DNA of 38,889 nt from assembly GCF_013184745.1 (NCBI RefSeq), contig NZ_JAATVU010000056.1, positions 1-38,889 on the forward strand, given 5' to 3'. How positions within the stretch are numbered: the first letter of the stretch is position 1; each line of letters opens with the position of its first letter. The notes under the pieces were generated by a model, which saw nothing but the letters and a program-made list of their open reading frames with translations, was not told the origin of the DNA and made no database searches. Positions 9,790 to 18,186 of the stretch are shown here, piece by piece. The stretch comes from Mangrovicoccus sp. HB161399 (lineage in GTDB: Bacteria; Pseudomonadota; Alphaproteobacteria; Rhodobacterales; Rhodobacteraceae). The position numbers were made by a program, and so were the translations under genes.

Positions 9790-9805
9790 ATCTTTGATCA
9801 AAGAT
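9790..9805. promoter_or_regulatory. Perfect 16-bp palindrome in the divergent livG/gntR promoter region
   Basis: ATCTTTGATCAAAGAT is a perfect inverted repeat in an AT-rich island between the two divergent arms of the AKR/ABC cluster. It lies 41 bp upstream of livG and 69 bp upstream of gntR; a TTGACA (9808-9813) follows directly. Size, symmetry and position fit the operator of the adjacent GntR regulator, controlling the transporter and itself. Binding is inferred. Confidence 0.6.
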
Positions 9806-9874
9806 TATTGACACGACTCTGCGATGCAAGCCAAAAAGGTGAAACTTCACGGAAACCCGAGGCTAGGAGGCCGG

Positions 9875-10600
9875 ATGGCGGAACCGGGCGGACAGGCGGA
9901 AGACAGGGCGGTGCCGGGGCTGGGCCGGGTCGGGCGCGAGTCGCTGCAGGAGCGCGTCCACCAGGAGCTGGCGCGCTCGCTGATGCATGGCGCCTTCTCG
10001 GCCGGGCAGGTGCTGCGCATGCAGGCGCTGGCCGACACGCTGGATGTCTCCATCATGCCGGTGCGCGAAGCGCTGGCGCGGCTGGTGTCGGAGGGGGCGC
10101 TGGAAACCCTGCCGAACCGCTCGGCGCGGGTGCCGCTGATCACGCCGGAGCGGCTGGAGGATCTGGCGCAGGCGCGCTGCCTCGTAGAGGGCGAGCTGGT
10201 GCGGCTGGCGACCCCGCGGCTGGATGCGGCGGCGCTGGACGAGCTGCGCAGGCTCACCTCGGACTGCGAGGCCGCCTTCGACCGGCTGGATTCCGAGCAG
10301 GCGACCGAAACCTCGGTGCTGAACCACAAGTTCCATTTCGCCATCTACCGGGCGGCCGGATCGGCGGTGCTGATGCCGGTGGTGCGCAGCCTGTGGATGC
10401 AATCGGGGCCTTATGTGCGCGCCTCGGCGGTGATCTACGGCCGCAATCCCAGCCTGACGGCGGTCCATCACCACTGGGCGCTGATCGAGGCGCTGGCTGC
10501 GGGCGACGCGCAGGCCGCCGTTGCCGCGCTCCATGCCGACATCACCCAGTCCTTCAACCTGATCCGCGGCGACATGGCCCGGGAGGATGCCGATGGCTGA
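9875..10600 (+). CDS. GntR-family regulator with FCD domain (cluster regulator)
   Basis: A 241-aa protein with an N-terminal winged helix (about residues 25-90; LADTLDVSIMPVREALARLVSEGALETLPNRSARV is the typical GntR recognition region) and an all-helical FCD ligand domain. The metal/ligand-site histidines are visible in NHKFHFAIY and VHHHWALIEAL. Such regulators usually bind a small carboxylate or sugar acid and repress adjacent catabolic genes. The ATG at 9875 follows GGAGG closely; an upstream ATG at 9824 has no ribosome binding site and lies near the operator. It heads the rightward arm gntR-TIGR04076-AKR-binding protein, and its stop overlaps the next gene. Confidence 0.9.
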   Translation: MAEPGGQAEDRAVPGLGRVGRESLQERVHQELARSLMHGAFSAGQVLRMQALADTLDVSIMPVREALARLVSEGALETLPNRSARVPLITPERLEDLAQARCLVEGELVRLATPRLDAAALDELRRLTSDCEAAFDRLDSEQATETSVLNHKFHFAIYRAAGSAVLMPVVRSLWMQSGPYVRASAVIYGRNPSLTAVHHHWALIEALAAGDAQAAVAALHADITQSFNLIRGDMAREDADG

Positions 10601-10937
10601 CGACGAGTTCACGCTCTGGGACCTGCGCGTCGAGGTCGTGGCCCCCGACGGCGGCGCGATCCATTGCGGCGCAGAGATCGGCGATTTTTTCGAGCTGAAG
10701 GGCGAGATGCTGCACCTGCCGAGCGGGCAGGGATTCTCGATCTACTCGCTCGCCGCGTTGCTGCCGCTCCTGCCTGCCAAGCAGCGCGACACCCACCCGA
10801 ATGACTGGATGAGCACGGATGCCGAGGTCGCCTGCCCGGATCCGAACTGCGCCACGCGGTTCAGGATCATGCGGACGGGCCGCCGCACCTTCCGCCATTC
10901 CGAGACCACCGCCGTTCCGCTGACCAAGGATGACTGA
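10593..10937 (+). CDS. TIGR04076-like small protein
   Basis: A 114-aa soluble protein resembling the uncharacterised TIGR04076 family: LRVEVVAPDGGAIHCGAEIGDFFEL, a short GEMLHLPSGQGFSIYSLAALLPLLPA core and a Cys-containing segment CPDPNC near residue 82. The function of that family is not known to me. It begins at the ATG at 10593, six bases after GGGAGG, and overlaps the end of gntR; the ATG at 10587 is too close to the ribosome binding site. It is one base from the start of the second aldo/keto reductase, so the two should be co-translated. The context suggests an accessory role in the same catabolic pathway. Family assignment is from memory of the pattern, so moderate confidence. Confidence 0.65.
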   Translation: MADDEFTLWDLRVEVVAPDGGAIHCGAEIGDFFELKGEMLHLPSGQGFSIYSLAALLPLLPAKQRDTHPNDWMSTDAEVACPDPNCATRFRIMRTGRRTFRHSETTAVPLTKDD

Positions 10938-10938
10938 C

Positions 10939-11997
10939 ATGACCGTTCCGCCCCGCTTCGCCCTGGAACCGGGCTACGAGATCTCGCGGGTGATCCGCGG
11001 CGGCTGGCAGCTGGCCGGCGGGCACGGCGCGATCGACACGGCCGCCGCCATCGAGGACCTGATCGCAGCAGCGGACGCGGGGATCACCACCTTCGACTGC
11101 GCCGACATCTATACCGGCGTGGAGGAAATCATCGGCGGCTTCCGCGCCGAATACGCCAACCGCCGCGGCGCGGAGGCGCTGGCCGCGATCCGGGTGCATA
11201 CCAAATGCGTGCCGGATCTCGACAAGCTCGGAGGCCTGACCCGGCCGATGCTGCAGGAAACCATCGACCGGTCGCGCGCGCGGCTGGGCGTCGAGACGCT
11301 GGATCTGGTGCAGTTCCACTGGTGGGACTACGAGCAGGGCGACTGGCTGCAGGCGATGCGCTGGCTCGGCGAGTTCCGGCAGGAAGGCCGCCTGCATTTC
11401 CTTTCCGGCACCAATTTCGACAGCGACCATGTCGCGGCGATGAAAGAGGCCGGGCTGCCGCTGGCGACGATGCAGCTGCAATATTCGCTGCTCGACCGCC
11501 GTCCCGAGAAGCGCATGGCCGGGCTGGCCGGGACCCACGGGTTCAAGTTCCTCTGCTACGGCACGGTGGCGGGCGGGTTCCTGTCCGACCGCTGGCTCGG
11601 CGCGCCCGATCCCGAAGGCGAATTGGAGAACCGCTCGCTGACGAAGTACCGGCTGATCATCGAGGATTTCGGCGGCTGGGACCTGTTCCAGAGGCTCCTG
11701 TCGGCGCTGCGCGGGATCGCCGGCCGGCACGGCGCCGACATTGCCACCATCGCCTCCGCCGCCGTTCTGGCGCGGCCGCATGTGGCCGGCGTCATCGTCG
11801 GCGCGCGCAACCGCAGCCATCTGGACGCCAACCTTGCCATCGGCGCCGTCGATCTCGCCCCGCAGGACCTGGCGGAGATCGAGGCGGTGCTGGCCGAGGC
11901 GCATCCGCTCGACGGCGATGTCTACACGCTGGAGCGCGACCGCCACGGCCGCCACGGCTCCATCATGAAATACAACCTCAACAAAGAAGAGGCCTGA
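10939..11997 (+). CDS. Aldo/keto reductase, single domain
   Basis: A 352-aa aldo/keto reductase with intact tetrad Asp53 and Tyr58 (DCADIY), Lys89 (HTKC) and His127 (QFHWW). It shares with the reductase half of the fusion at 4876-6339 the opening PGYEIS/PGLEIS, the QFHWW motif, YGTxxGGFLSxRWLG and a WDLFQ/WDVFQ segment, so the two are paralogues. It has no RidA domain and ends after the TIM barrel. The ATG at 10939 is preceded by AAGGA at 8 bases and by a second possible ATG at 10930. It is followed after 53 bp by the binding-protein gene. It likely reduces a carbonyl in the pathway served by the ABC transporter, or an isomer handled in parallel with its paralogue. Confidence 0.92.
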   Translation: MTVPPRFALEPGYEISRVIRGGWQLAGGHGAIDTAAAIEDLIAAADAGITTFDCADIYTGVEEIIGGFRAEYANRRGAEALAAIRVHTKCVPDLDKLGGLTRPMLQETIDRSRARLGVETLDLVQFHWWDYEQGDWLQAMRWLGEFRQEGRLHFLSGTNFDSDHVAAMKEAGLPLATMQLQYSLLDRRPEKRMAGLAGTHGFKFLCYGTVAGGFLSDRWLGAPDPEGELENRSLTKYRLIIEDFGGWDLFQRLLSALRGIAGRHGADIATIASAAVLARPHVAGVIVGARNRSHLDANLAIGAVDLAPQDLAEIEAVLAEAHPLDGDVYTLERDRHGRHGSIMKYNLNKEEA

Positions 11998-12012
11998 GCC
12001 TCCTTCCCCCCT

Positions 12013-12030
12013 GGCGCTCCGCGAGGCGCC
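12013..12030 (+). repeat. Short inverted repeat between AKR and binding-protein genes
   Basis: GGCGC and GCGCC arms with an 8-base loop lie 21 bp before the binding-protein start and just before its AGGAGA ribosome binding site. It may stabilise or process the mRNA. Weak as a stand-alone feature. Confidence 0.3.
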
Positions 12031-12050
12031 CCTTCCGACAGGAGACGACA

Positions 12051-13310
12051 ATGAAACGCACCTACATTGCCCCGCTGGCCCTCGCCGCCGGGATGGGCGC
12101 TGCGCTGCCCGGCTTTGCCTGCGAGACCGAGGTCGGCATGGTCATGGAGCTGACCGGACCGGCCGGCGTCTACGGCCAGGCGGGCGCCAAGGCCATCGAG
12201 ATGGCCTTCCGCGACATCAACGAGGCGGGCGGCGTGCTGGGCTGCGAGATCGTGACCGACACCCGCGACAGCCAGAGCCAGGGCAATGTCGCCGTCGACC
12301 AGGCGACGCAGCTGGTGAATATCGGCCATGTGCCGGTGGTGATCGGCGGGATCATCTCCTCGGTCTCGATCCCGATCCTGACCTCGGTCACCGGCCCGGG
12401 CAAGGTGGTCCAGGTTTCGCCGGCCTCTTCCTCGCCGACGCTGACGCAGCTGGGCGCGGACGGCAAGACCGGCGGCTATTTCTTCCGGACCATCACTTCG
12501 GACGCGCTCCAGGGCACGGCGGCGGCGCAATATGCCATCGACCAGGGCATGAAGAAGCTCGCCATCATCCACGTGAACAACGATTTCGGCGTCAACATGA
12601 TGCGCGAATTCTCCAAGACCTTCGAAGCGCTCGGCGGCGAGATCACCTCGGTCACGCCCTATAACGAGCGCCAGGCGAACTATTCCGCGGAAGCCAACGC
12701 GGCGATGGCGGGCGACCCCGAGGCGCTGTACCTGATCAGCTATCCGGTCGACGGCGCCACCATCGCGCGGGCCTGGATCTCCAATGGCGGGCCGCAGAAA
12801 TTCCTGCTGAATGACGGCATGAACTCCGAGGACTTCGTGACAGCGGTCGGCGCGAAATACCTCGGCGGCGCCTACGGCACTTCCTCCGGCACCGCCGAAA
12901 CCGCCTCCACCGCGTATTTCTACGACAATTTCGAGGCCTTCTCGGGCGGCATCGCCCCGGACGCGCCGGCCGCCGACCGCTCCTACGATGCGGGCGCCAT
13001 CGTCGCGCTGGCGATCGCCCAGGCGGGCGAGGCCGATCCGGCGAAGATCCGCGACGCGATTCCGCAGGTCACCGGCACCGAGGGCACCCCGGTCCATGCC
13101 GGTCCCGAGGAGTTCAGGAAGGCGCTGGACCTGATCGCGGCGGGCGAGAAGATCCGCTACGAGGGCGTGATCGGCCCGGTCGCCTTCGACCGGTACGGCG
13201 ACATCACCGGCCCGTTCCGCCTGTGGAAGATCACGGACGGCGCAATCGAGACCACCGGCACCATGAGCGCCGAGCAGGTCGGCGAGATCAAGGCCGCCAC
13301 CTCGAACTGA
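12051..13310 (+). CDS. Periplasmic substrate-binding protein of the branched-chain-type ABC transporter
   Basis: A 419-aa type I periplasmic binding protein of the LivJ/LivK kind. The first 23 residues form a Sec signal peptide (MKRT then a hydrophobic core ending GFA) with cleavage before Cys; the site is not a good lipobox. The mature part starts EVGMVMELTGPAGVYGQ and includes VVIGGIISSVSIPI and LAIIHVNNDFGVNMMREF, typical of the two lobes. It should deliver the solute to LivHMGF encoded on the divergent arm, since no other binding protein is near. AGGAGA lies 6 bases before the ATG. A good terminator follows. Splitting transporter and receptor across two divergent operons under one regulator is unusual but seen. 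Confidence 0.93.
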   Translation: MKRTYIAPLALAAGMGAALPGFACETEVGMVMELTGPAGVYGQAGAKAIEMAFRDINEAGGVLGCEIVTDTRDSQSQGNVAVDQATQLVNIGHVPVVIGGIISSVSIPILTSVTGPGKVVQVSPASSSPTLTQLGADGKTGGYFFRTITSDALQGTAAAQYAIDQGMKKLAIIHVNNDFGVNMMREFSKTFEALGGEITSVTPYNERQANYSAEANAAMAGDPEALYLISYPVDGATIARAWISNGGPQKFLLNDGMNSEDFVTAVGAKYLGGAYGTSSGTAETASTAYFYDNFEAFSGGIAPDAPAADRSYDAGAIVALAIAQAGEADPAKIRDAIPQVTGTEGTPVHAGPEEFRKALDLIAAGEKIRYEGVIGPVAFDRYGDITGPFRLWKITDGAIETTGTMSAEQVGEIKAATSN

Positions 13311-13315
13311 GCCCG

Positions 13316-13350
13316 GCGGGCCGGGTTGCATCCGGCCTGCTTTACTCTTT
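13316..13350 (+). terminator. Rho-independent terminator after the binding-protein gene
   Basis: A 9-bp stem with one G-U pair (GCGGGCCGG at 13316-13324 and CCGGCCTGC at 13332-13340), 7-base loop, followed by TTTACTCTTT. It starts 6 bases after the stop codon and ends the gntR-AKR-binding-protein transcript. Confidence 0.75.
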
Positions 13351-13376
13351 GCGGCGGGACGGGTTAGCTCCGCCGC
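13351..13376 (+). promoter_or_regulatory. Hairpin abutting the ribosome binding site of the YhaO-like gene
   Basis: GCGGCGG and CCGCCGC (7 bp, 12-base loop) end directly against the AAGGAG ribosome binding site of the GTG-started nuclease gene. It could modulate translation or be a second part of the preceding terminator. Function inferred. Confidence 0.35.
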
Positions 13377-13388
13377 AAGGAGACCCAC

Positions 13389-14636
13389 GTGACCCGCATC
13401 CTGCACACTGCCGACATCCATCTCGACTCGCCCCTGCGCTCGCTGGCGCTGAAGAGCGAGGCGCTGCGCGACCGGGTGCAGGCCGCCACGCGCACCGCGC
13501 TGTCGCGCATCGCCGATCTGGCCATCGCGGAGGACTGCGCCGCGGTGCTGATCGCGGGCGACCTGTTCGACGGCGCCGAGCGCAGTGCGCGCACCGGCGC
13601 CTTCCTGGTTGCCGAGCTCGACCGGCTGCGCGCGGCGGGGATCGCGGTCTTCTACATCAAGGGCAACCACGACGCGGCGAGCCCGATCACCGGCAATGCC
13701 GAGCTGCCGGGCAATGTCCATGTCTTCACCGGCCATGGCGGCAAGGCGCAGATCGAAGGCACGGAGATCTGGATCCACGGCGTCAGCTTCTCCCGCCCCC
13801 ATGCACCCGAGAGCCTGCTGCCGAAATTCGGCCCGCCCGTGCCCGGCGCGGTGAACATCGCCATGCTGCACAGCTCTCTGGCCGGCGCGCCGGGGCACGA
13901 TCCCTATGCGCCCTGCACGGTGGCCGAACTGGCGGGCATGGGCTTCGACTACTGGGCGCTTGGCCACGTGCACAGGCGGCAGGTCCATTCCGAGGTTCCC
14001 TGGGTGGTCATGCCCGGCATGCCGCAGGGCCGCGACATCGGCGAAGCGGGGCCGAAATCGGTGACGCTGCTGGAGGTGTCCGGCGGCGGGATCACGGCGG
14101 AAGAGCGCGCGGTCTCGGCAGTGGAATTCCTGCGCCACGGAATCGACGTCTCTCCGGCAGAGGATGACGACGCGCTGCGCGACCTGATCCGTTCGGAGCT
14201 GCGCGGCCTGGCGCGCGGGCTGGTCTCCGATGACGGCATCCTGCGGCTGCAACTGGCCGGCGCGACGCCCCTCCATTGGCGGATCCGGCGCGACCGAGCC
14301 TTCTGGGAAGAGTTTGCGGCCGATGCGGCTCGGGCGACCGGGCGGCTCTGGCTGGAGAAGCTCGATCTCGGTCTCGCGGCGCCCGGCGATGCCCGCCTGG
14401 CAGGTCCCGTGGCGGATCTGGATGCCCTGATGGCGGAAATCCGCGGCAGCGAGGCGTTCCGCGACCTGGCGCGGCGCGAACTGGACGGCGTTTTGGCCGA
14501 GCTGGGCAAGGTCCTGCCGAGGGAGCGGGTTGACCGGCTGGTGCCGGACGAGGCGGCGGCCGAGGCTCTGGCAGAGCGGCTGATGGCTGAGGGCGCCGAA
14601 GAGATGGCCGCGCGGATGACGGGGGCCGGGGACTGA
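13389..14636 (+). CDS. YhaO/SbcD-like metallophosphoesterase (DNA exonuclease)
   Basis: A 415-aa calcineurin-like phosphoesterase. Metal-site motifs are complete: Asp9 and His11 (ADIHLD), GDLFD at 57-61, GNHD at 92-95, His161 (MLHSS) and GHVH at 192-195. The opening RILHTADIHLDSPL and LALKSEALRDRVQAATRTAL are typical of the YhaO branch of SbcD/Mre11 nucleases. It begins with GTG after AAGGAG. Its stop overlaps the start of the YhaN-like ATPase by one base, so both subunits are made together as a nuclease-ATPase complex. The role is presumably DNA end or break processing. A promoter was not identified in the 78-bp gap before it. Confidence 0.92.
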   Translation: MTRILHTADIHLDSPLRSLALKSEALRDRVQAATRTALSRIADLAIAEDCAAVLIAGDLFDGAERSARTGAFLVAELDRLRAAGIAVFYIKGNHDAASPITGNAELPGNVHVFTGHGGKAQIEGTEIWIHGVSFSRPHAPESLLPKFGPPVPGAVNIAMLHSSLAGAPGHDPYAPCTVAELAGMGFDYWALGHVHRRQVHSEVPWVVMPGMPQGRDIGEAGPKSVTLLEVSGGGITAEERAVSAVEFLRHGIDVSPAEDDDALRDLIRSELRGLARGLVSDDGILRLQLAGATPLHWRIRRDRAFWEEFAADAARATGRLWLEKLDLGLAAPGDARLAGPVADLDALMAEIRGSEAFRDLARRELDGVLAELGKVLPRERVDRLVPDEAAAEALAERLMAEGAEEMAARMTGAGD

Positions 14637-17600
14637 TGCGGCTGCGCGAACTGACGCTCGACATGTTCGGCCATTTCGCCGGGCGGCGCTTCGATTTTGG
14701 CGCGGCCCCCGAAGGCGGCCCGGATTTCCACATCATCCACGGGCCGAACGAGGCCGGCAAGACCACCACGATGGAGGCCTATCTGCGCCTCCTCTACGGC
14801 TTCCGCCCGCGCGGGGAGCCCTACGAGTTCCGCCATGGCCGCGCCGCGCTGAAGGTCTCGGCCGTGCTGGAGGAGGGCGGCCAGGCGCGCGCCTTTTCCC
14901 GCGTGCCGGGGCGGTCGGGCACGCTGCTCGACGGCAGCGGGGCGGCACTGACCGAGGGAGCGCTGGCGGGCATGCTGGGCGGGCTCGACGAGACCGCCTA
15001 TCGCAGCCTGCTCTGCCTCGATGATGCCACGATCGAATCCGGCGGCGAGGAGATCGTCCGTGCGCAGGGCGAGATCGGCACGCTGCTCTTTTCCGCGGCG
15101 GCCGGGATCGGCGGGCTTTCGACGGTGCTCGACGGCGTCCGCGAGGAGGCCGATGCGCTCTATCCCCCGCGGCGCAGCACCAGCGCTTTTGCGAGGGTCC
15201 GGAAGGAAATCAAGGGGATATCCGAGCGGATCCGGGAGATCGACATCCAGGCCCCGGCGCTGAAGGGGCTGCGCAAGGCGCTGTCCGAGGCCGAAGCCGG
15301 GGAGGCGCGGCTCAGCGCGGCGCGGCAGGTGGCACTGGCCGAAAGGGCCGGGCTGCGGGCTGCGGCAGATGCGCTGCCGCTGCTGGCCGAGCTCGACCGG
15401 CTGCAGGTGGAGCTGGACGCCCGTCCCGGCTGGCCGAGCAGTCCCGGCGCCGGGGCGGAGGAATTGGCCGCTATGACGGCCCGCGAGGCCCGGGCGGAGG
15501 CGGAGCGCGCGCGGCTGTCCGTTGCGGTTGCCGCTGCGGAGGAGGTGCTTGCCGCCGGAGAGCCCGACCCGAGGCATCTGGCCCTTGCCGCGCCGCTTGC
15601 CGGGCTGAAGGAGCTGGCCTCGCGCGAGATCGGCGCGGCACGGGACCTGCCGCGGCGCGAGGACCGGCTCGCCGCGCTGACCGCCGACCTGCAGCAAGCA
15701 TTGGCGGAGCTCGGCATCGCCGCGGAGGGCGATCCCGGACGGCTGGTGCCGGATGCCGATGCGCTGGCGGCGCTCGATGCGGCCTTCCGGTCGCGCAGCG
15801 ACGCCCGGAAGGAGGCGGCCGCGGCCGCGCGCGAGGCAGAGGCACAGGCACAGCGCCATGCGGCGGCCGGCGCGGAGCTGGCGCAGTTCGCCGCCCGCCC
15901 GGTGCCGGGCGCGGACCTCTCGGCAATCTTCGCCCGCTATGCGCTGGACGACCTCGTGCCGCGCCATGCCACGGCGGCGGCGGAAACGCGCGCGGCGCGG
16001 CGCGAGGCGGCGGCGGCCCTCGATGCGCTGGCCCTTCGGGGGCGGCGGGTTCCGCTGCCGGAAGTACTGCCGCTGTCGTCGTCCGAGGCGGAGGCGAAGC
16101 TGCGGGCGCTTCAGGCGGCGGAGCAGGCCGCCTCCGCGGCGGAGGCGGCGCTGGCCGAGCGGCGCGGCGCGGCTGCAGAGGTGGCGGCGCGGATCGCGGC
16201 ACTCGGCGGCGATGCGGGACTGGTCGGCGACCGCGAGGCGGCGGAGCTGCGCGGAACCCGGGACCGCCTCTGGGACCTGCACCTGCGGGCGCTCGACCGG
16301 ACGACGGCAGAGGACTTCGCGGCGGCGCTGGCGGCGGATGACCGGGCACAGGCGGCCCGGCTCGGCAGGGCAGCCGATCTGGGCGCTCTGCGGCACCTGG
16401 AACAGTCTCTGGCGGCGGAACGGGCCCGGCTGGAGCTGGCCGGAGCGGAAGCCGCGGCGCACGCAGCGGCGCGGGAGGCCGCGCGGGAGCTGCTGGCACA
16501 GGCGGCGGATGACGCCGGGCCGGGCCGGGACATGGACCCGGCGGCGCTTCCCGGCTGGCTGCGCCTGGCCGAGGATGCGGCGGCCAAGGCGGCGGCAGCG
16601 GAACGGATCGCGGCGGAGCACGCCCCCGTCTTCGATCTGGCCGGGCGGCTGATGGCGGAGCTGGCGCAGTACCTGCCGCGCGAGGCGCCGGATTTCGGCG
16701 AAGTATTGGCGGCGGCCAAGGCGCTCGACACGGCATGGCAGGCGCATGACGGAGAGGCAGCCGCGCTGCGCCGGGCTCACGGCGCAGCGCAGCGGGAACT
16801 CGCGGCGCGGCAGGCGGCGCTGGCGGCGGCGGAGGCCGAGTCGTCCCGGTGCGATGCGGCCTGGGAGGCGCTGCTGGAGGCGCAGTTCGGCGGGCGGCTG
16901 GCATCGGGCGCTCTGGATGTGTCGCTCCAGCCCCTGAACGCGCTGGCCCGGATCGGTCTGGAACGCGCGCAGGTGGCGGAGCAGGCGCGCAAGATGCGCG
17001 AGGACAGCGCGCGTTTCGCCGCCGCGCTGGCCGATCTTGCGGAACCACTCGGCATCCCGGATGCGGCGCCGCTGGAGCGTCACGCGGCGCTGTCGGCGCG
17101 TCTTGCGGAGGCCGAGAAGGCGGCGGAGGCGCACGCGGCACTGGTCCAGGCACTGGAGGGGGACCGGGCGGCGCTCGGCGCGGCCGGGCGCGAGCTGGAC
17201 GCCATCGCGCGCACGGTGGAAGATCTGGGCCGGGCCTTTCCCGAAGACGTGCCGGTCGGGACGCTGGGCGAATTGCGCCAGGCGGTGGCCGAGGCCGCGG
17301 CGCTGGAGCGGACCCGCCGGGACGCGGCCGCGCTGGAGCAGCGGATCTGCACCGGGCTGGGGGCCGCCGACGCGGCGGAGGCGCGGGCGAGTCTGGCCGG
17401 GCGGAGCCTGCCGGAACTGGAGGCGGCGCTCGGCGCGGCGGAGGCGGGACTGGAGACGCTGGAGGCGGAATACCGTGCGGCGATCGAGGCGCGGACGCGC
17501 GCGGCGGGCGAGCTGCAGGCGGTGACCGGCGATGCCGAGGTGGCGCTGCTGGCCGAGCGGCGGGCGGTGCTGGAGCTGGAGCTGGAGCAGGCGGGGCTGC

Positions 17601-18091
17601 GGCATCTCCAGCTCGATCTCGGCCACCGGCTGGCCGAGGAGGCGATCCGCCGCTACCGCGACCGGCACCGCGGCGGCATGATGGAGGCGACCGAGGCGGC
17701 CTTTGCCGAGCTGACCAACGGCGGCTATCCGCGGCTGGAAACCCGCCGGGAGGGCCAGGCGGAAAAGCTGATCGCGGTCGACAGCGCGGGCACGGCGCGC
17801 GAGGCGCAGGACATGTCGAAGGGCACGCGGTTCCAGCTCTACCTCGCGCTCAGGGCGGCGGCCCATGCGCAGCTGGTCTCGCAGGGCACCTGCCTGCCGT
17901 TCTTCTGCGACGACATCTTCGAGACCTTCGACGAGGACCGCACCCGCGCGGCCTGCCGGCTGATGGCGCGGATCGGCCGGTCGGGGCAGGCGATCTACCT
18001 GACCCATCACCGCCATGTCGTCGACATCGCGCGCGAGACTTGCGGCGATGGCGTGGCTGTGCACGCGCTCGACCCGGCGCGCCTGGCTTGA
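14636..18091 (+). CDS. YhaN-like SMC/SbcC-type ATPase
   Basis: An 1151-aa ATPase with a head split across both ends. The N-terminus has MRLRELTLDMFGHF and Walker A GPNEAGKTT (36-44). The C-terminus has the ABC-signature-like MSKGTRFQLYLALR, Walker B/D-loop LPFFCDDIFETFDEDRT and the switch ITYL-like AIYLTHHRH. Between them are about 900 residues of Ala/Glu/Arg-rich heptads, a long coiled coil. I see no CxxC zinc hook in the middle, unlike SbcC and Rad50, which fits YhaN. It partners with the nuclease encoded directly upstream (1-bp overlap). The long open frame on the opposite strand across this gene is a by-product of its extreme GC content. Confidence 0.9.
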   Translation: MRLRELTLDMFGHFAGRRFDFGAAPEGGPDFHIIHGPNEAGKTTTMEAYLRLLYGFRPRGEPYEFRHGRAALKVSAVLEEGGQARAFSRVPGRSGTLLDGSGAALTEGALAGMLGGLDETAYRSLLCLDDATIESGGEEIVRAQGEIGTLLFSAAAGIGGLSTVLDGVREEADALYPPRRSTSAFARVRKEIKGISERIREIDIQAPALKGLRKALSEAEAGEARLSAARQVALAERAGLRAAADALPLLAELDRLQVELDARPGWPSSPGAGAEELAAMTAREARAEAERARLSVAVAAAEEVLAAGEPDPRHLALAAPLAGLKELASREIGAARDLPRREDRLAALTADLQQALAELGIAAEGDPGRLVPDADALAALDAAFRSRSDARKEAAAAAREAEAQAQRHAAAGAELAQFAARPVPGADLSAIFARYALDDLVPRHATAAAETRAARREAAAALDALALRGRRVPLPEVLPLSSSEAEAKLRALQAAEQAASAAEAALAERRGAAAEVAARIAALGGDAGLVGDREAAELRGTRDRLWDLHLRALDRTTAEDFAAALAADDRAQAARLGRAADLGALRHLEQSLAAERARLELAGAEAAAHAAAREAARELLAQAADDAGPGRDMDPAALPGWLRLAEDAAAKAAAAERIAAEHAPVFDLAGRLMAELAQYLPREAPDFGEVLAAAKALDTAWQAHDGEAAALRRAHGAAQRELAARQAALAAAEAESSRCDAAWEALLEAQFGGRLASGALDVSLQPLNALARIGLERAQVAEQARKMREDSARFAAALADLAEPLGIPDAAPLERHAALSARLAEAEKAAEAHAALVQALEGDRAALGAAGRELDAIARTVEDLGRAFPEDVPVGTLGELRQAVAEAAALERTRRDAAALEQRICTGLGAADAAEARASLAGRSLPELEAALGAAEAGLETLEAEYRAAIEARTRAAGELQAVTGDAEVALLAERRAVLELELEQAGLRHLQLDLGHRLAEEAIRRYRDRHRGGMMEATEAAFAELTNGGYPRLETRREGQAEKLIAVDSAGTAREAQDMSKGTRFQLYLALRAAAHAQLVSQGTCLPFFCDDIFETFDEDRTRAACRLMARIGRSGQAIYLTHHRHVVDIARETCGDGVAVHALDPARLA

Positions 18092-18120
18092 CCGAACGGC
18101 AGGGGCGGCGAAGTTCGGGC

Positions 18121-18149
18121 TTGCCGGGCAGGCCAAGTCATTGAATACT
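18121..18149 (+). promoter_or_regulatory. Predicted sigma-70 promoter for the second GntR gene
   Basis: TTGCCG at 18121-18126 and AATACT at 18144-18149 are 17 bases apart, followed about 10 bases later by the leader with AGGAGGAGA (18169-18177). The hexamer TTGAAT is repeated twelve bases apart (18141, 18153) and might be part of a regulator site. Confidence 0.45.
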
Positions 18150-18186
18150 GCGTTGAATCCCCGAAGCTAGGAGGAGACGGCACAGT

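Noticed and set aside
9808-9813. TTGACA as a -35 for gntR
   Set aside because: No acceptable -10 at 16-18 bases; kept only as a note in the operator entry.
13949-18136. A 1395-codon open frame on the minus strand across the YhaO/YhaN genes
   Set aside because: Product is Arg/Gln/Leu/Pro-rich with no family sequence; it mirrors the GC-rich yhaN codons, where every residue and motif supports the plus strand.
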